Shown here in pieces: positions 49,199-64,000 of a stretch of DNA of 64,000 bases. How positions within the stretch are numbered: position 1 is the first letter of the stretch; each line of letters starts with the position of its first letter. Position numbers and translations under genes: made by a program. The notes under the pieces were generated by a model. It saw only the letters and a program-made list of their open reading frames with translations, was not told the DNA's origin and made no database searches. Source of the DNA: Cyanoderma ruficeps (taxonomy: Eukaryota; Chordata; Aves; Passeriformes; Timaliidae); assembly GCA_008694505.1 (NCBI GenBank), contig VZDJ01000219.1, positions 420,849-484,848 of the forward strand, written 5' to 3'.

Positions 49199-49921
49199 GT
49201 CATGTACCCTTGAATCTGGGTCGCCGAGGCAGCCCTGGCGGTCCCGGCGGGCGGCTCCGTTCAGCCGCGGTGCCCGTGGCCGCCCCGGCGCCGTGCTGGC
49301 CGCGGCGTCCCCTGGGCTGAGCGGTGCAGGGCTGGCCACGGCGCTGTGGGGCTGCCAGAGCTGTGGTGGCCTGTGTGACACCCTTGGCTGGGGTGCTGGG
49401 GGACACCCACAGGGTGGTCCCACGGCGCAGACGGCCGCGTGTCACCCCGGACACGGAGGCCGCCGGCCATGCTGCCCCAGGGGTCAGTAGGACCCCGGGC
49501 GCCTCGGGCTCCTCGTGTGGCCCCTGCCTTGGGTGGGCAGGGCTCCGTGTGGGGCGGCCCAGCGAGCGGGTTCTCCCGTACGGCCGTGCCGCGTGTTGTA
49601 AGGACAGTTGTCACCGTCACGTCCCGCCATCGATGACGGACATCGCGTTCCCAAACTTGGAGCAGCTCTGGCCATCGGCTCTGTGGCGCAAAGAGACAGT
49701 CCTGCGTGTGCGGGCGGCAGAGCATCCCCCGTGGAAGTGCCCCCCTCTCCTCAGTTCTCTGCAGCAAACCTGTTTACATTGTAGCCTGACTTTTTTCTTT
49801 TTATATTTTTACTTCTGCATGTCCTTTGCATTTCAGATACTGTAGATTGGATGCATGGTGAAGCTGTGACTGAGAAGATAATACAACAATTGACAGTGTA
49901 TTATTTCATTTAACTTTTAGC

Positions 49922-49927
49922 AATAAA
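49922..49927 (+). terminator. NRG2: Candidate NRG2 poly(A) signal (distal)
   Basis: AATAAA in AT-rich sequence, followed within about 35 bp by a G/T-rich element (gatggggtcag). A further AATAAA lies at 50075-50080. Confidence 0.45.
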
Positions 49928-50157
49928 GTAACTAAACCCTCTATTCCTCACCCATGATGGGGTCAGATAGAAAACTCTGCTAATTTGTCATAAGATGATT
50001 GTCAAAGTTTGCTCTGGATTGTCTGAATGTCAGAACTCTTGACTGTTTAACACTTGAACATTTTTTATATTATAAATAAAATGAGAAATAACAAGCTGTG
50101 GGCTGCATTAATCTCAGGCCCTTTGGGGGGGAAATGGGGAGCTGTGACAGGCACCAG

Positions 50158-50578
50158 ACACAGAATCACAGACTGGTTGAGGCTGGAAGAGACTTCCACA
50201 TTTCCTGGTCCACCAGCTCACCCAGAATCTCCAGGCCTGTGCCCAGTCAGGGTTTGAGTATCTTCAGAGATGGCAATATCACAACTTCTTTGGGTAACCT
50301 CTGCCGGTTTGGTCCCTCTCCAAGCAAAAATTTGTTGTCCTGTATTCAGGCCGGATTTACTAATTTTTAATTGGGGCTCTTTGCCTCATTTACTATTTTA
50401 GGCCCATTGCCTTTCATCCCAAACGCTGCTGAGAAGAGTCTAGCTCCTTCTTTTTCACTGCTATCCATTGGGTATTTATACACATGGATAAGACCACTCT
50501 GAGCCTGCTCCTCTGCAGACTGGAGAGATGCAGCTCCCTGATCCTTTCCTCATATGACAGATGCTCTGGTTCAGTAAA
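50158..50578 (-). mobile_element. CR1 LINE fragment, antisense to NRG2
   Basis: The + strand starts cagaatcacagactggttga and continues ggctggaagagacttcc, then later ggctctttgcctcatttac and tggagagatgcagctccctg. This is the reverse-complement order of a CR1 3' end. It lies just after the last candidate poly(A) signal of NRG2. Confidence 0.8.
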
Positions 50579-51124
50579 GACCTTTGTGCCCATGAAGACC
50601 CATAGATGAGTGTTTGTCTCCCTGGCATGGACATTTGACCTTCCCTGCAGGGCTCAGGAGTGGAGGCTCAGTGAGGTAAGTGAATGTTATCCACACATCT
50701 CCTGGGGGGATGCCATTCCTCCTCCAGCTGCAGATCAGGAGATCCCCCTTCACTTGCACCATGCACGTTTCCAGTTGTGCCAAGAGAGGTCAGGAGGCTT
50801 GGCACGTGCTGTCATTTATTTCAGTGACTGCAAGGGAGTGGAGATGTGTTGGGTTCAACCCTGCCAGTGGTTCTGCCAGGCAGCACTGACCCAAACACAG
50901 AACAGGTCTTGTTCAGCTCCTTCACAGGAAATCTGTGTCTGGCCAACCCCATGTAGGGGACTCACTGACAATGTGGTGTGGTCACAGTCCCTGAGATGGC
51001 ACCCACAGCTCCATCCAGCTCACAACTTGCTCCCCTCTTCCTGCTCAGTGACATGATCAGGTATCCAGAAGTCCCAGCTGAACTCACTTACCAGGAGAGG
51101 GATCTGTTATGGTGAGTAGACCCT

Positions 51125-51195
51125 ATTGAAATGGATAGGTTGGAACTGGATGGTTTTTAATGTCCCTTCCAACCCAAATCACTCCATGATTTAAG
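51125..51195 (+). mobile_element. CR1 LINE 3' tail
   Basis: The tail landmarks ggttggaactggatggtttt, taatgtcccttccaaccc and aaatcactccatgatt are present in CR1 sense orientation. Only the extreme 3' end is recognisable. Confidence 0.75.
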
Positions 51196-53824
51196 AATGC
51201 CCAGAGCTATGAGAGAACTCCCCAGCCCTCACAGAGCTGCCCATGCTGGAGGCCAGGCTAAGCACACCCACAGCCTGGGCTTCTTCTGCTCCAACCCCAT
51301 CACTGCCCTGGAGCCATCTGGGTCACAGGCCACCCCAAACATTCACTGCATCTCCTGTGGGGCCTCCAGACAGACCAGAGGGCTCAGCACTCCACCCTGA
51401 GTGAAGACCCCTCAACACTGATTTCCCAGAAGGTAAAGGGCTGAAGGATCCTGCCCTCCTGCCACGGGACCCATGTCACCCCACAGCAATGTGCAGAGGG
51501 GTTAGGTGGCTGGACCTGGGGATAAAGGTGGTAGGGTCAAGTGCTGATTTGGGTGACAGTTGCCTTTGGAGGTGTTGTGCTGGATGAAGGCAGCAGTGCA
51601 GCTCTCCACTCTCCCGTTACTCTCGGGACATACCCCAGCTCCCCATTGCCTTTGATCCATCTTGGCTTCTCCAGTGGCTCCCAGAGCAAGGTGAGATGGA
51701 CAGAAATGGGCAGGGAACACCTGACCCCTTGTAAAGGACAAGTGTGGATGATCACCAAGGCTGATCCCTGGGGAAACCAGACACATGGAAGAGAGAGACT
51801 GGGTGCCTTTGGCTTCCCAAAGCAGCCTCATCTCCCTGCCTGGCTCTCCTCAGGATCTGTGAATTCCACTCATGGAGAAGTCCCCCCAGGGCACAGCAGC
51901 ATCTGCATTACAGGAAGGTACAGCTCTTGGGTCCCCCTGGCATGCAGAACAACCATGTGGCCACATCTTAGGGTGTGCTCAACGCAGCTGATCTCCATCA
52001 GGAATCTCTCTGGGTCCCTTGGAGAGGAGCTGTGGGTTTGCCCTGCACAGGAGGATATTTCCCTGCTCCATGGTTTGCAGGGATCTGTGATGTTCTGCAC
52101 CTGCTGAGACACCACGAGCTCTGAGCCATGGCAGCCTCAGGATTCTGTGTGGTGATTTTTTTTGCTAAATGTGCCCCTTGATTCCCATAATTGCCTTCTA
52201 TATTTAGAGGCAGTTACGCTACTTCAATTTTCTCTCCAATTGCCTCTGAAGGAAGCCTGTATCTCTCTCTTTTTCCCCTGGCTGGTTTATTTTTAGACTC
52301 CTCATTTTCAGCCGTGTGTGTTCCTAGAGTTTTGCCGTAAATATTTTACAGCAATTTTCACAGGTGGGGGAGCCACCAAAGCCTCCTGACAGCTCCACTC
52401 TGCAGCTATGGTGCCTTTAATGCCCTTCCCAGAGGGCAGGGAGCTGCTCTGCTGACACAGATCGGTGACACAAGCAGGAGAGGAGTGTTGGATCCTGGCT
52501 TTGGGGTCACAAAGTCTTCCCCCACAAAAAAGTCCCTCTGAAATGAATGTGGTTGTGTCCAGGACAAGTGGCTTGGCAGGCAGGTCAGGCTGAACCACCA
52601 CTGCCAGGTGGGGTTGTGGGAGACCCGAAGCAGTCGTGGTGCCTGTGGAGGGGCTGGCACAGGCTGGGGATGTGCAGAAAGTGCATCTGAGTAACTGCAG
52701 GAGGAGAAAAGGATGTGGCTGCTCACTCCTCTGAGATGCTGCTCTTCTCTCTTAGTGGTGGGTGGCTGAGTCCTTGACCTCCAGGGAGGGGGAAAAGGGA
52801 TGAAAAAACCATTTTTTTCCAAGCCACAAGATGAGGTTGTGGATTGGTCAAACAAGGCATTTTTGGCTCTGCCATCGTCTAAGTAAGATGTTCTCAACAC
52901 CTTTTCATGTGCCTGTGCACCTGGATGAGGACTTGTACATGAGGCAAACTGCAGGGACCCAGTAAGAGCAAGTTTAATACTCTGAGCTGTCTTGCCAAGT
53001 GTTGTCTGACATCAGCTGCCACCCCTTCCCTCATCCATTGGGTGTTCAGTCTCATGGCTCTGAGTCTCTTTCCTGCTGCCCAGAGGAGACTTTCCAAGAT
53101 CTTGGTTTTCTCTGTAAGTTACTCCCAGCCGAGGATGGCAGACTGGCACCTTCAGCCAGGGGGGCTGAGCTGCTCTTGGTGGCAGCTCAAACACACTGGA
53201 GGAGTCAACTGCCCACTGGAAAGGATGCTCAGAGAGGGAAGACTGAGGCACAAAATATTACCTGGGATCTTGGAGACAATGAGTTGGTCCCAGCTTGCTT
53301 TCTCCTGGACTTCCACTGTGAGTCTCAGCACAGACACTTCACGTGAGTAGGAACATCTCGGAGGTCTTCGGTGCAAGGAGCGTCTGTACAACACCTGACA
53401 CAAATGCAATGATGCCTTGGAGAAACAGCCACAGACTCTTCTGGGAACCGTTGTGACAACATCTCCAGTCACTAATGCAGGGCTTGGCACCTTTCTGCTC
53501 CCATCAGCTCTCTGGGCTGTGTGTGGACAGACACATCTGGGATGAACCAGACGGAGGGAAGAATTGCTTGAATGTGTTCCCAAAGCAGCCCATCTATCCA
53601 CACCTGCTCCAGAACCATCCAAGAGGATGGGTGGGCTGGTACCCACCCGTGGAAAGGAATTGATGTTTTCTGGTGCTGTCTGTCTGTAGGATCCTGGCTT
53701 TTCTGCATCAGGTGCTGGTGGATATCTGAATCAGCCTGGCCTCCTGGTGCTGTGAAATCTGGGATCAATCCAGCACATGGTGGAACGATGCTTCAGACCA
53801 ATTCTCTTTACCAACAGATTCAGT

Positions 53825-53830
53825 TTTATT
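53825..53830 (-). terminator. PSD2: Candidate PSD2 poly(A) signal
   Basis: AATAAA on the minus strand, about 1.5 kb beyond the PSD2 stop codon, in T/A-rich surroundings. It is the only canonical minus-strand hexamer I found between the stop and this point. Confidence 0.5.
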
Positions 53831-54672
53831 GTTATTCTTTTTTTACATGATTCTTAGTGCATCATTTCAAATAAACTATCAAACTGTACAAAGAAACAGA
53901 GATAAAAGAAGAGGCGATAAAGTTGGGAAGAGGTTTTAGTGTCATGAACTTTCATGGAAAACAGTAGTCCATAGGCTCTCAAACATTGAAGGTCCAAATA
54001 AATCTTATTCTGTTTGTTTAAAAAATGCTGCAAAATATAAACAATAAATGACTGTAATTAGCAGCTACAAGATCCTTCAAAACTGGAACTTGATTACTGT
54101 GAACGCACCTAGGGGAAAGAAAAGCAATCTGAGATAAAGGATCAAATGAAACAGTGAAATAAATAAAGTGTGGGAGGACAGTCGTGGCATTGAAAAGCAG
54201 AAGAATCACTTCAGCACAACAGTAAATCATTGGACCACAGACAGCAGAAAGGAACAGAAACACAATTCCCACTTAAAAGAGTACAGCATGTGCATCGCAG
54301 GATGGAGGAATACAGCAGGGACAGGCAGGTGGGATCACTCCTGCACACAAGGTTCTGCTGGAGCTTGCACACAGCTCCAGCTGTGCCTCGAGCCCAGAGT
54401 GGTGGATCCCGTGGCTGCCAAACCAGCAGCCACTTGGGCAGTTTGTCTGAAGAAGCAGGAATGGGAGAGCGATGTTTCACAGCAAAGCCAGGTGGGATTT
54501 CCATTCGAGTAAAAAAAGGGGAAAAAAAGAAAAAAAGAAAAAAGATACACAGCTACTCTATTTTTTCAGAACATCCTGGTGGGCTGGTCAGACCCTCCAC
54601 GTCCCTAGTGACTTCTCCAGGCAGCTTGCCTTCACTTGCACACTGAGGTTAAAAACCCACGTTAAAGTTTCC

Positions 54673-54733
54673 TTATATATATATATCTATTTATATATGC
54701 TCATATATATATATATTTATATATATATATAAA
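54673..54733. repeat. (TA)n dinucleotide repeat
   Basis: An imperfect TA repeat interrupted by ctattta and gctca, lying in the presumed PSD2 3'UTR. Confidence 0.93.
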
Positions 54734-55323
54734 AAGGAGAAGGTGACAGAGGGCCCTTCAGGCTCCTCCTGCCGTGGGCGGGTGACATTCCCACGTTGAA
54801 CGCCGCGCTGAAGGCGCCTCTCGCCCGTCGGTGACCAGCCCACTGTCCCATCCCACCGTGCTCCTCTTGGGGCAGGGATGTGCCCCTGCCACCCTGTGCC
54901 CTTCTCTGGGAGCGCTGGTGGTGCCACAGACATCGTCCTGCCTCAGTTTCCTGCCCTGCCGGGGACTGTGACCGTGAACCGCTGGGGACTCCAGGGGAGG
55001 AAGGAGGAGAGACGGGGCTGGTGGAAGAAAGAACAACCCAGCCTTTGAAGAACCAGCATATCCCTTTGTTGTGCAGGCTGCAGCAGGAGGGAAAGAAAAG
55101 CCACTGGTGCAGTTGGGAATGAAGAAGAGATGATGCTGAAATGCCAGAGCATTGTCAGAGAGTGTCAACTAAAGCTTCTTTGATTTCTTTCACTAGAGCA
55201 ATCCCCATGTCATACATGTCTACGGTTTTGCTCATGTAATTTCCTAAGTAAAATTGTGCTCATCAATCTAAGTCCAGGAGCGCAGAGCATCGCCGGTCCA
55301 TCCCCCCGTGCACATGTTCCTTG

Positions 55324-59551
<4,228 letters not shown>

Positions 59552-59927
59552 TTAATTGGATAATGACAACACTAACATTTGCGGGCTGCTTTAATGAACC
59601 TGCCTTTCTCCCTGCGCTATAATCACAGACCAGGAAAAGCACTGCTTTGTACAATAAATGCTGGGAGCTGATAATGATAATAATTAACATCTGACAACTG
59701 CTTCCATCATTAAGTTCACTGGCAAGATGTAAAGAAGGAGATGAAAGTTTTAAACGTAATTATCAATAGTTATTTCTAACGCAGCACATGCCCGAGGCTT
59801 TGTGGGGAGGCACAAGGCAGGGCCAGGGTTCTGCAGAGCTGCCCCCACGGTGCAGGGCTCAAACCAGGGTGCAGCTCCCAGTCAGCAGAGGATACCAACG
59901 AGCACCTGCCCTGGTGCTGCAGCTCCA

Positions 59928-60185
59928 TAGACTCCTAGAACGGTTTGGGCTGGAAAGGACCTCAAAGCTCATCTCATTCCAACCCCCTGCCATGGGCAGG
60001 GACACCTTCAACCAACCCAGGGTGCTCCAAGCCCCATCCAACCTGCCCAGGGATGAGGCAACCACAGGTGCTCTGGGCAACCTTTGCCAGGGCCTCACCA
60101 CCCTCACAGGGAAGAATTTTTCCCTTATATCTACCTAAATTTCCCCTCTTTCAGTCTAAACCCTCCCATTGTGTCCTCCCACTAC
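59928..60185 (-). mobile_element. CR1 LINE 3' end
   Basis: The + strand reads tagactcctagaacggttt, gggctggaaaggacctcaaa, tccaaccccctgccatgggc, agggacaccttcaacc, then ctctgggcaacctttgccag and ggcctcaccaccctcacagg. This is the reverse complement of the canonical avian CR1 3' region, so the element is oriented like PSD2. It is among the clearest CR1 copies in the window. Confidence 0.92.
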
Positions 60186-62617
60186 AGCTTTGTGTGTAGG
60201 AATGTAGCCCTGGAGCAGCAGCATCCCTGCAAACGGTGCATCCCTGTACAGGTGTGGGGCCTGGTGGGCAGCTGCCAGGCTGAGTGTGGCCCCCCTGAGC
60301 CTGGTTTGATCTCCCTTTAGCACACGTGCTCCTTTGGCATGGTCTCCCCTGTAATCCATTAGACTGGCAGCTGCAAATTGCAGCAGCATTCCCTGTATTC
60401 CTGCTTTACTCTCCCCACTCAAGGACAACTTCACACAAGTAGGGAATGTAGCAGTAACTGTATGTGCTCGTATTTTACAAAAAGGTAGAAAATACCAAAC
60501 CTGAGATTCTGAAATTATGATCCTGGCACAGAAGTTTTTAGGCAAAAAAAGTTCAATCAAATCCTGTGTTTACCCTTTTGCTTTTCCAGTGACTTAACAC
60601 AATATCCTGCCTCCCACTCTGCATTCTTGCCAGTTCAACCAGTTGGATGGTGGGATGGCAAGGATGGATGCATGGAGAGGTGAAAAAAGAACCCGGTGCA
60701 AAGAACCTGGCCCTGGCTAAAGCAAACCACCACCCCAGCCACAGGACAGGCCATGCCAGGACAGGGTGTCCCTGGAAGGCCCTGCCTTGCCCTGATGATC
60801 ACAGTGCTGCAGGATTAAAGTGCTCTATATTTTGCTTTCCTTGACTGCCCTTGGCTGTCAGCACCAGGGCAGGTCTGGCTGGTGATGATGGTCTATATCT
60901 CCCAAGCCTTCCTGAGCTTCCAAGCCAGAACTGTTCTGCAGATTTGCAAAAAGATTGTTTTCTGCTTCCCATGTCCCAGTGGTACAACTGCAGCTGTTCA
61001 GGGAACACATTCAGCTGTTCAGGGAAAAGCTGTGCTGCAGCCTCTGGGATGGTAACCCTGGTCAGCGAGGCTGTTCTCTGGTGTAGGGTCAGAAAGGTTT
61101 CCCCTCTGCTGCTCATGAGAGCACTGAGGACCAGCACTCCCCAGCCCACGGATGTGGCTCACCCCACTCTTGCTCCTGGTGGGAAATAAGCTTCTGAAGC
61201 CTTTCTTCCCTCATTTTTCAAAGCAATCATCCCATCCAGGCAAGTGGGTGCCATACTGTGCTCATCATCATATGAAACTTGGCCTGGTCCAAAAAAAAAT
61301 GCCATGGGCCCACCCACAAATGTCTGGCACAGGTTCCTGGGGATGGTGAATCCCAGGGAAAAGCCCTGGCCTTCCAGCAGGGGAAGGCTGGGTGCTGCAG
61401 GCATCCTGTGTTCGGGGAGACACTGAGGTGGGCAGTACAGATGACCTTACCACTGTGGTGATTTCAGCAGCCAGAGGGATGGGCTCAGTCTGCTTTGCAA
61501 AGAAAAACAAATGCTTTGCCTTGTGGAGACTGAATGTGTTACCCCACCAGACGAGAAATATTTGCTTGAGGAAGACATTGCTGCTCGGGCCTTATGTATT
61601 GTAGAGAGACTTCAATTTGTTTTTTTTCCGAGGCTGAAGCTCTCTGGATTTGAATAGCTCTGACTGTGCTGCCCATGATCTCTTATTTCAAAATAAGCTT
61701 TCTGAAAATACAGTGCCAAACAGCCCAGCCTAATGGCGTGTGACAAGAGGAAACTGCCACAGCTGCTGAGTGCTTTGACTAATGCAGATCCTCATCTTGA
61801 ATGGAATCATCAAGTATTGCCTCCATGGATTTCAGGCTCTCAGGCATCAGTGCTGGTGTAAGAAAAAGAACCAAATCTTTTTTCTAATGCTGAGCCCAGT
61901 AAATCAACATAAGGTTGAACAAAGCAGGTTCTCTCTACCTTCTGCCTTGCTGTTCTCAGGAGTGAGGGGTGCTGGAGGCTCCCTGCTGGGGATGGCTCTG
62001 CCAGGAGGCTCATCCCAATGCCAGGTGGCCACAATGGCACGTTTGGCTGATACTGCTGGGAGATCCTGGTGCCTTTGGGTCACTGGCCCCTGCAGCCTAC
62101 CCCCGGGAGCAGATCCACAACTGATCTCAAAGCTCGTCTTACCAAGAAAAGGCATCCAGCTCTTGTGCCTGCCTTTGTAGGGCACCTACAGAGGATGGGG
62201 TGGGAGAGCCCAGCGTATCAGTTCTGCTGCCCTCTCCTCTGGCCTCAGAACCAGCCCTGGGCAGTGCTGGGAATATGGACATGGACCCACAGATACTCCT
62301 CATGTTCTGGCTTGTGAGTGGCTTTTCCTCTTCTTTCTTTCCTTCACCTCACATCTTTCATCCTAAATAAACCATTCCGTTAGGAAAATGAACCCCTGTG
62401 CCCTTTTCAGTCTAGGCAAGCTCTTGGCCCTCCCAGAGCACCTGGGAAGGGTCTGCCTGCATGGGACAGCACCTGTGGCTCAGGGCTGTGCTGAGAACCC
62501 CTTCCTGGCTGGGGACAGAACCTGTGGGAAGACCTGCACCCTTTCAAGCACTTCTGTATAAAAGCACCTCCATTTTTAAAGCTTTATAGCTCTCCATCAT
62601 TTTTCTTAACCCCCCTC

Positions 62618-62740
62618 TATGTGTGGTGATTAAGGATTATTATCCCCATTTCACAGAGGTGAAGTAAGTTGCCAAAGGCCATGGAGTGAGTCAGTGCCCA
62701 GAGCAGATTAGTGCACAGGAGAGGTGTGCCCTGCTCCCAT
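62618..62740 (+). mobile_element. MIR / CORE-SINE-like relic
   Basis: The segment contains ttattatccccatttcacag, then aggtgaagtaagttgcc, aaaggccatggagtgag and tcagtgcccagagcag. This follows the order of the MIR core and 3' half (tattatccccattttacag ... aagtaacttgcccaaggtcac ... gtcagtggcagagc). It is diverged, as expected for an element active in early amniotes. Confidence 0.65.
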
Positions 62741-64000
62741 GCCTGCATTTTTCCTCCAGACTCTGCTGCATCCCTTTAGGGGATCAAGCAGACTGTGCTG
62801 GAACATGCTGATCCAGCAATTAACACCAGCGAGTCAATGACATGTGACATCTCCTCAGCAGCAGGTTTATGGCTGCTGCCTGAATTGCTTCTGTCAGACT
62901 GACTTCTACCTGTCCACCCACCCTTCTGCCTGTGTTATGTCCACCTCTCTCTGTGCCTGGCCATCCTTCCTTTCTATACATCCACCTACCCAGCCCCTCC
63001 TTCCTCCCACCTTCCCTCGACCTCTCAGTCTCGTTTATGCTCAACTTGCTCCTCAAAACCAAATGGAGTTCCCTGTTCAACTTATGTGAATTTACTATTA
63101 AAGCCTAGATCCTTAATTTGGTCTGAGTAGAAAAGTGGAACGGTCTGAACCTGTACTCCATGACATCAGGTGGTTCTGGAAGCAGGTTTTGTTCTTCCCA
63201 TCAGAAAATCTTTCCCCGGTGATTTATGCCCAGCCAAGGCTCTACCTTGTGTTTATCTGCAGTTGTCTTCTGCTGAGAGCTTGGGAGGCTGGCACACCAC
63301 TTCCTTCCTGTATTGTGCAATTCCTTTGTTCTGCAAACCACCCCACAGGCAAGAAATGACACCAAGGATCCACAGGGCAGGTGGATGTTTATCCACTCCC
63401 TGTTGTGGTGCTGGGAATGTTTGCAAGTGACAGGGCAAGGACTTTGTCTTCATGTTCTCATCCTTCTGTCCTGTCTCTGCAAGCCTGATAGACACTGTCT
63501 ACAGCCAAGCCCAAGGAATTCCCTGGAGAGGACTATAATCCAGTCTGGCAGCAGCTCACGAGTAAGAAACCCCTCTTGCCCCAAATCCTTTGCCCAAACA
63601 TTCCTTTGGTTTATTTTTGTTGTTGTTCCAAACGCTACTTCCTTGGGGCATCCTTGGCAATTCTGGTCCCTCCTGCTAATTACACATCAGTCATGGCTCT
63701 TATTTATCAGACACTTTCACAACTCAGCCAAATCTTGGGTGTTTTGCTCCTTCAGTCCTTGTCCGCAAAGAAGTAAAGAAAGCCCTCAGTCTCTGAACCA
63801 TTTAGTCCTGAAGGTCATTGAGATAAGAGCATTGATCTCCTCACTGCCACGTCAGCCTCATCCTTGCTCTCTTTTTAAACCCTGAACACCTCACAGAAAC
63901 ATAATGAACTTTGCTAATGAGTGGTTACTGCTGCAAGGCTTGCACAGCAAAGAACAGCCAACCCCTCTGCCCCAGCAGCAGCAATGACACAGTGTTGGCT

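Larger units (their letters stand above)
48199..50100 (+). other. NRG2: NRG2 3'UTR (end uncertain)
   Basis: After the stop come an A-rich stretch with AAAAAC repeats (48274-48300) and AT-rich sequence. AATAAA signals occur at 48405-48410, 48600-48605, 49922-49927 and 50075-50080. The AT-rich sequence preceding the last two signals looks like a real UTR end; a CR1 copy begins about 60 bp beyond the last. A short UTR ending near 48,430 or 48,630 and a long one ending near 49,950 or 50,100 are both possible. An N at 48569 lies in an A run. The section 49,200-49,640 is strikingly GC- and CpG-rich. Confidence 0.55.
50101..53800. other. Intergenic region between the convergent 3' ends of NRG2 and PSD2
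   Basis: 3.7 kb separate the probable poly(A) sites of the two genes. The first part contains two CR1 pieces (50158-50578 antisense, about 51125-51195 sense). No coding exon, RNA gene or promoter was recognised in the remainder; ORFs on both strands are short and without family resemblance. Confidence 0.5.
53801..55323 (-). other. PSD2: PSD2 3'UTR
   Basis: About 1.5 kb follow the PSD2 stop codon on the minus strand, ending near a minus-strand AATAAA (53825-53830 in + coordinates). The region has a (TA)n tract (54673-54733), an A-rich/purine run near 54,510-54,545 and no conserved reading frame. The length is plausible for the family, but the exact end rests only on the signal. Confidence 0.55.

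Noticed and set aside
49324..49845. 173-codon + strand ORF after the NRG2 stop
   Set aside because: An open frame through a CpG-rich block is expected from base composition; no domain, splice continuity or family resemblance.

Overview
This is a vertebrate nuclear window, almost certainly avian. It is mostly introns with short exons, carries CR1 LINE 3' ends in both orientations, and has LTR pieces of a kind I associate with songbirds. No prokaryotic operon, phage or CRISPR content is present. Exons were read by hand from splice sites, phase continuity and protein families I recognise; no database search was run.

Positions 1 to about 50,100 (+ strand) hold the 3' two-thirds of neuregulin-2 (NRG2). 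In order: second half of the Ig-like domain (4354-4472); a candidate 66-bp in-frame spacer exon (7609-7674); the exon for the first four EGF cysteines (18255-18375); two alternative exons finishing the EGF domain, alpha-type (27838-27914) and beta-type (28166-28224); a 24-nt stalk microexon (36796-36819); the transmembrane exon (40995-41097); and four cytoplasmic exons (42002-42125, 43413-43540, 45988-46212, 47550-48198, stop TAG). The first exons (N-terminus, first half of the Ig domain) lie before position 1. A 3'UTR follows, with AATAAA signals at 48405, 48600, 49922 and 50075.

About 50.1-53.8 kb is intergenic and includes two CR1 pieces. From about 53.8 kb to the window end lies PSD2 (EFA6C, an ARF6 exchange factor) on the minus strand, tail-to-tail with NRG2. 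Four C-terminal exons are visible: 59379-59536 and 58231-58375 (PH domain), 57059-57202 (helical region) and 55324-55530 (C-terminus, stop TAA). Its Sec7 and N-terminal exons lie beyond 64,000. The NRG2/PSD2 neighbourhood and convergent orientation match human 5q31; the avian equivalent is probably the chromosome 13 type.

NRG2 encodes a membrane-anchored ErbB3/ErbB4 ligand. The alternative exons set receptor preference (alpha/beta) and stalk length (microexon). PSD2 acts separately in ARF6-dependent membrane and actin traffic. The most noteworthy items are the candidate spacer exon, the frame-locked alpha/beta exon pair, a microexon with neuronal-type splice architecture, and a 33-bp minisatellite just after the beta exon that creates long spurious ORFs on both strands.
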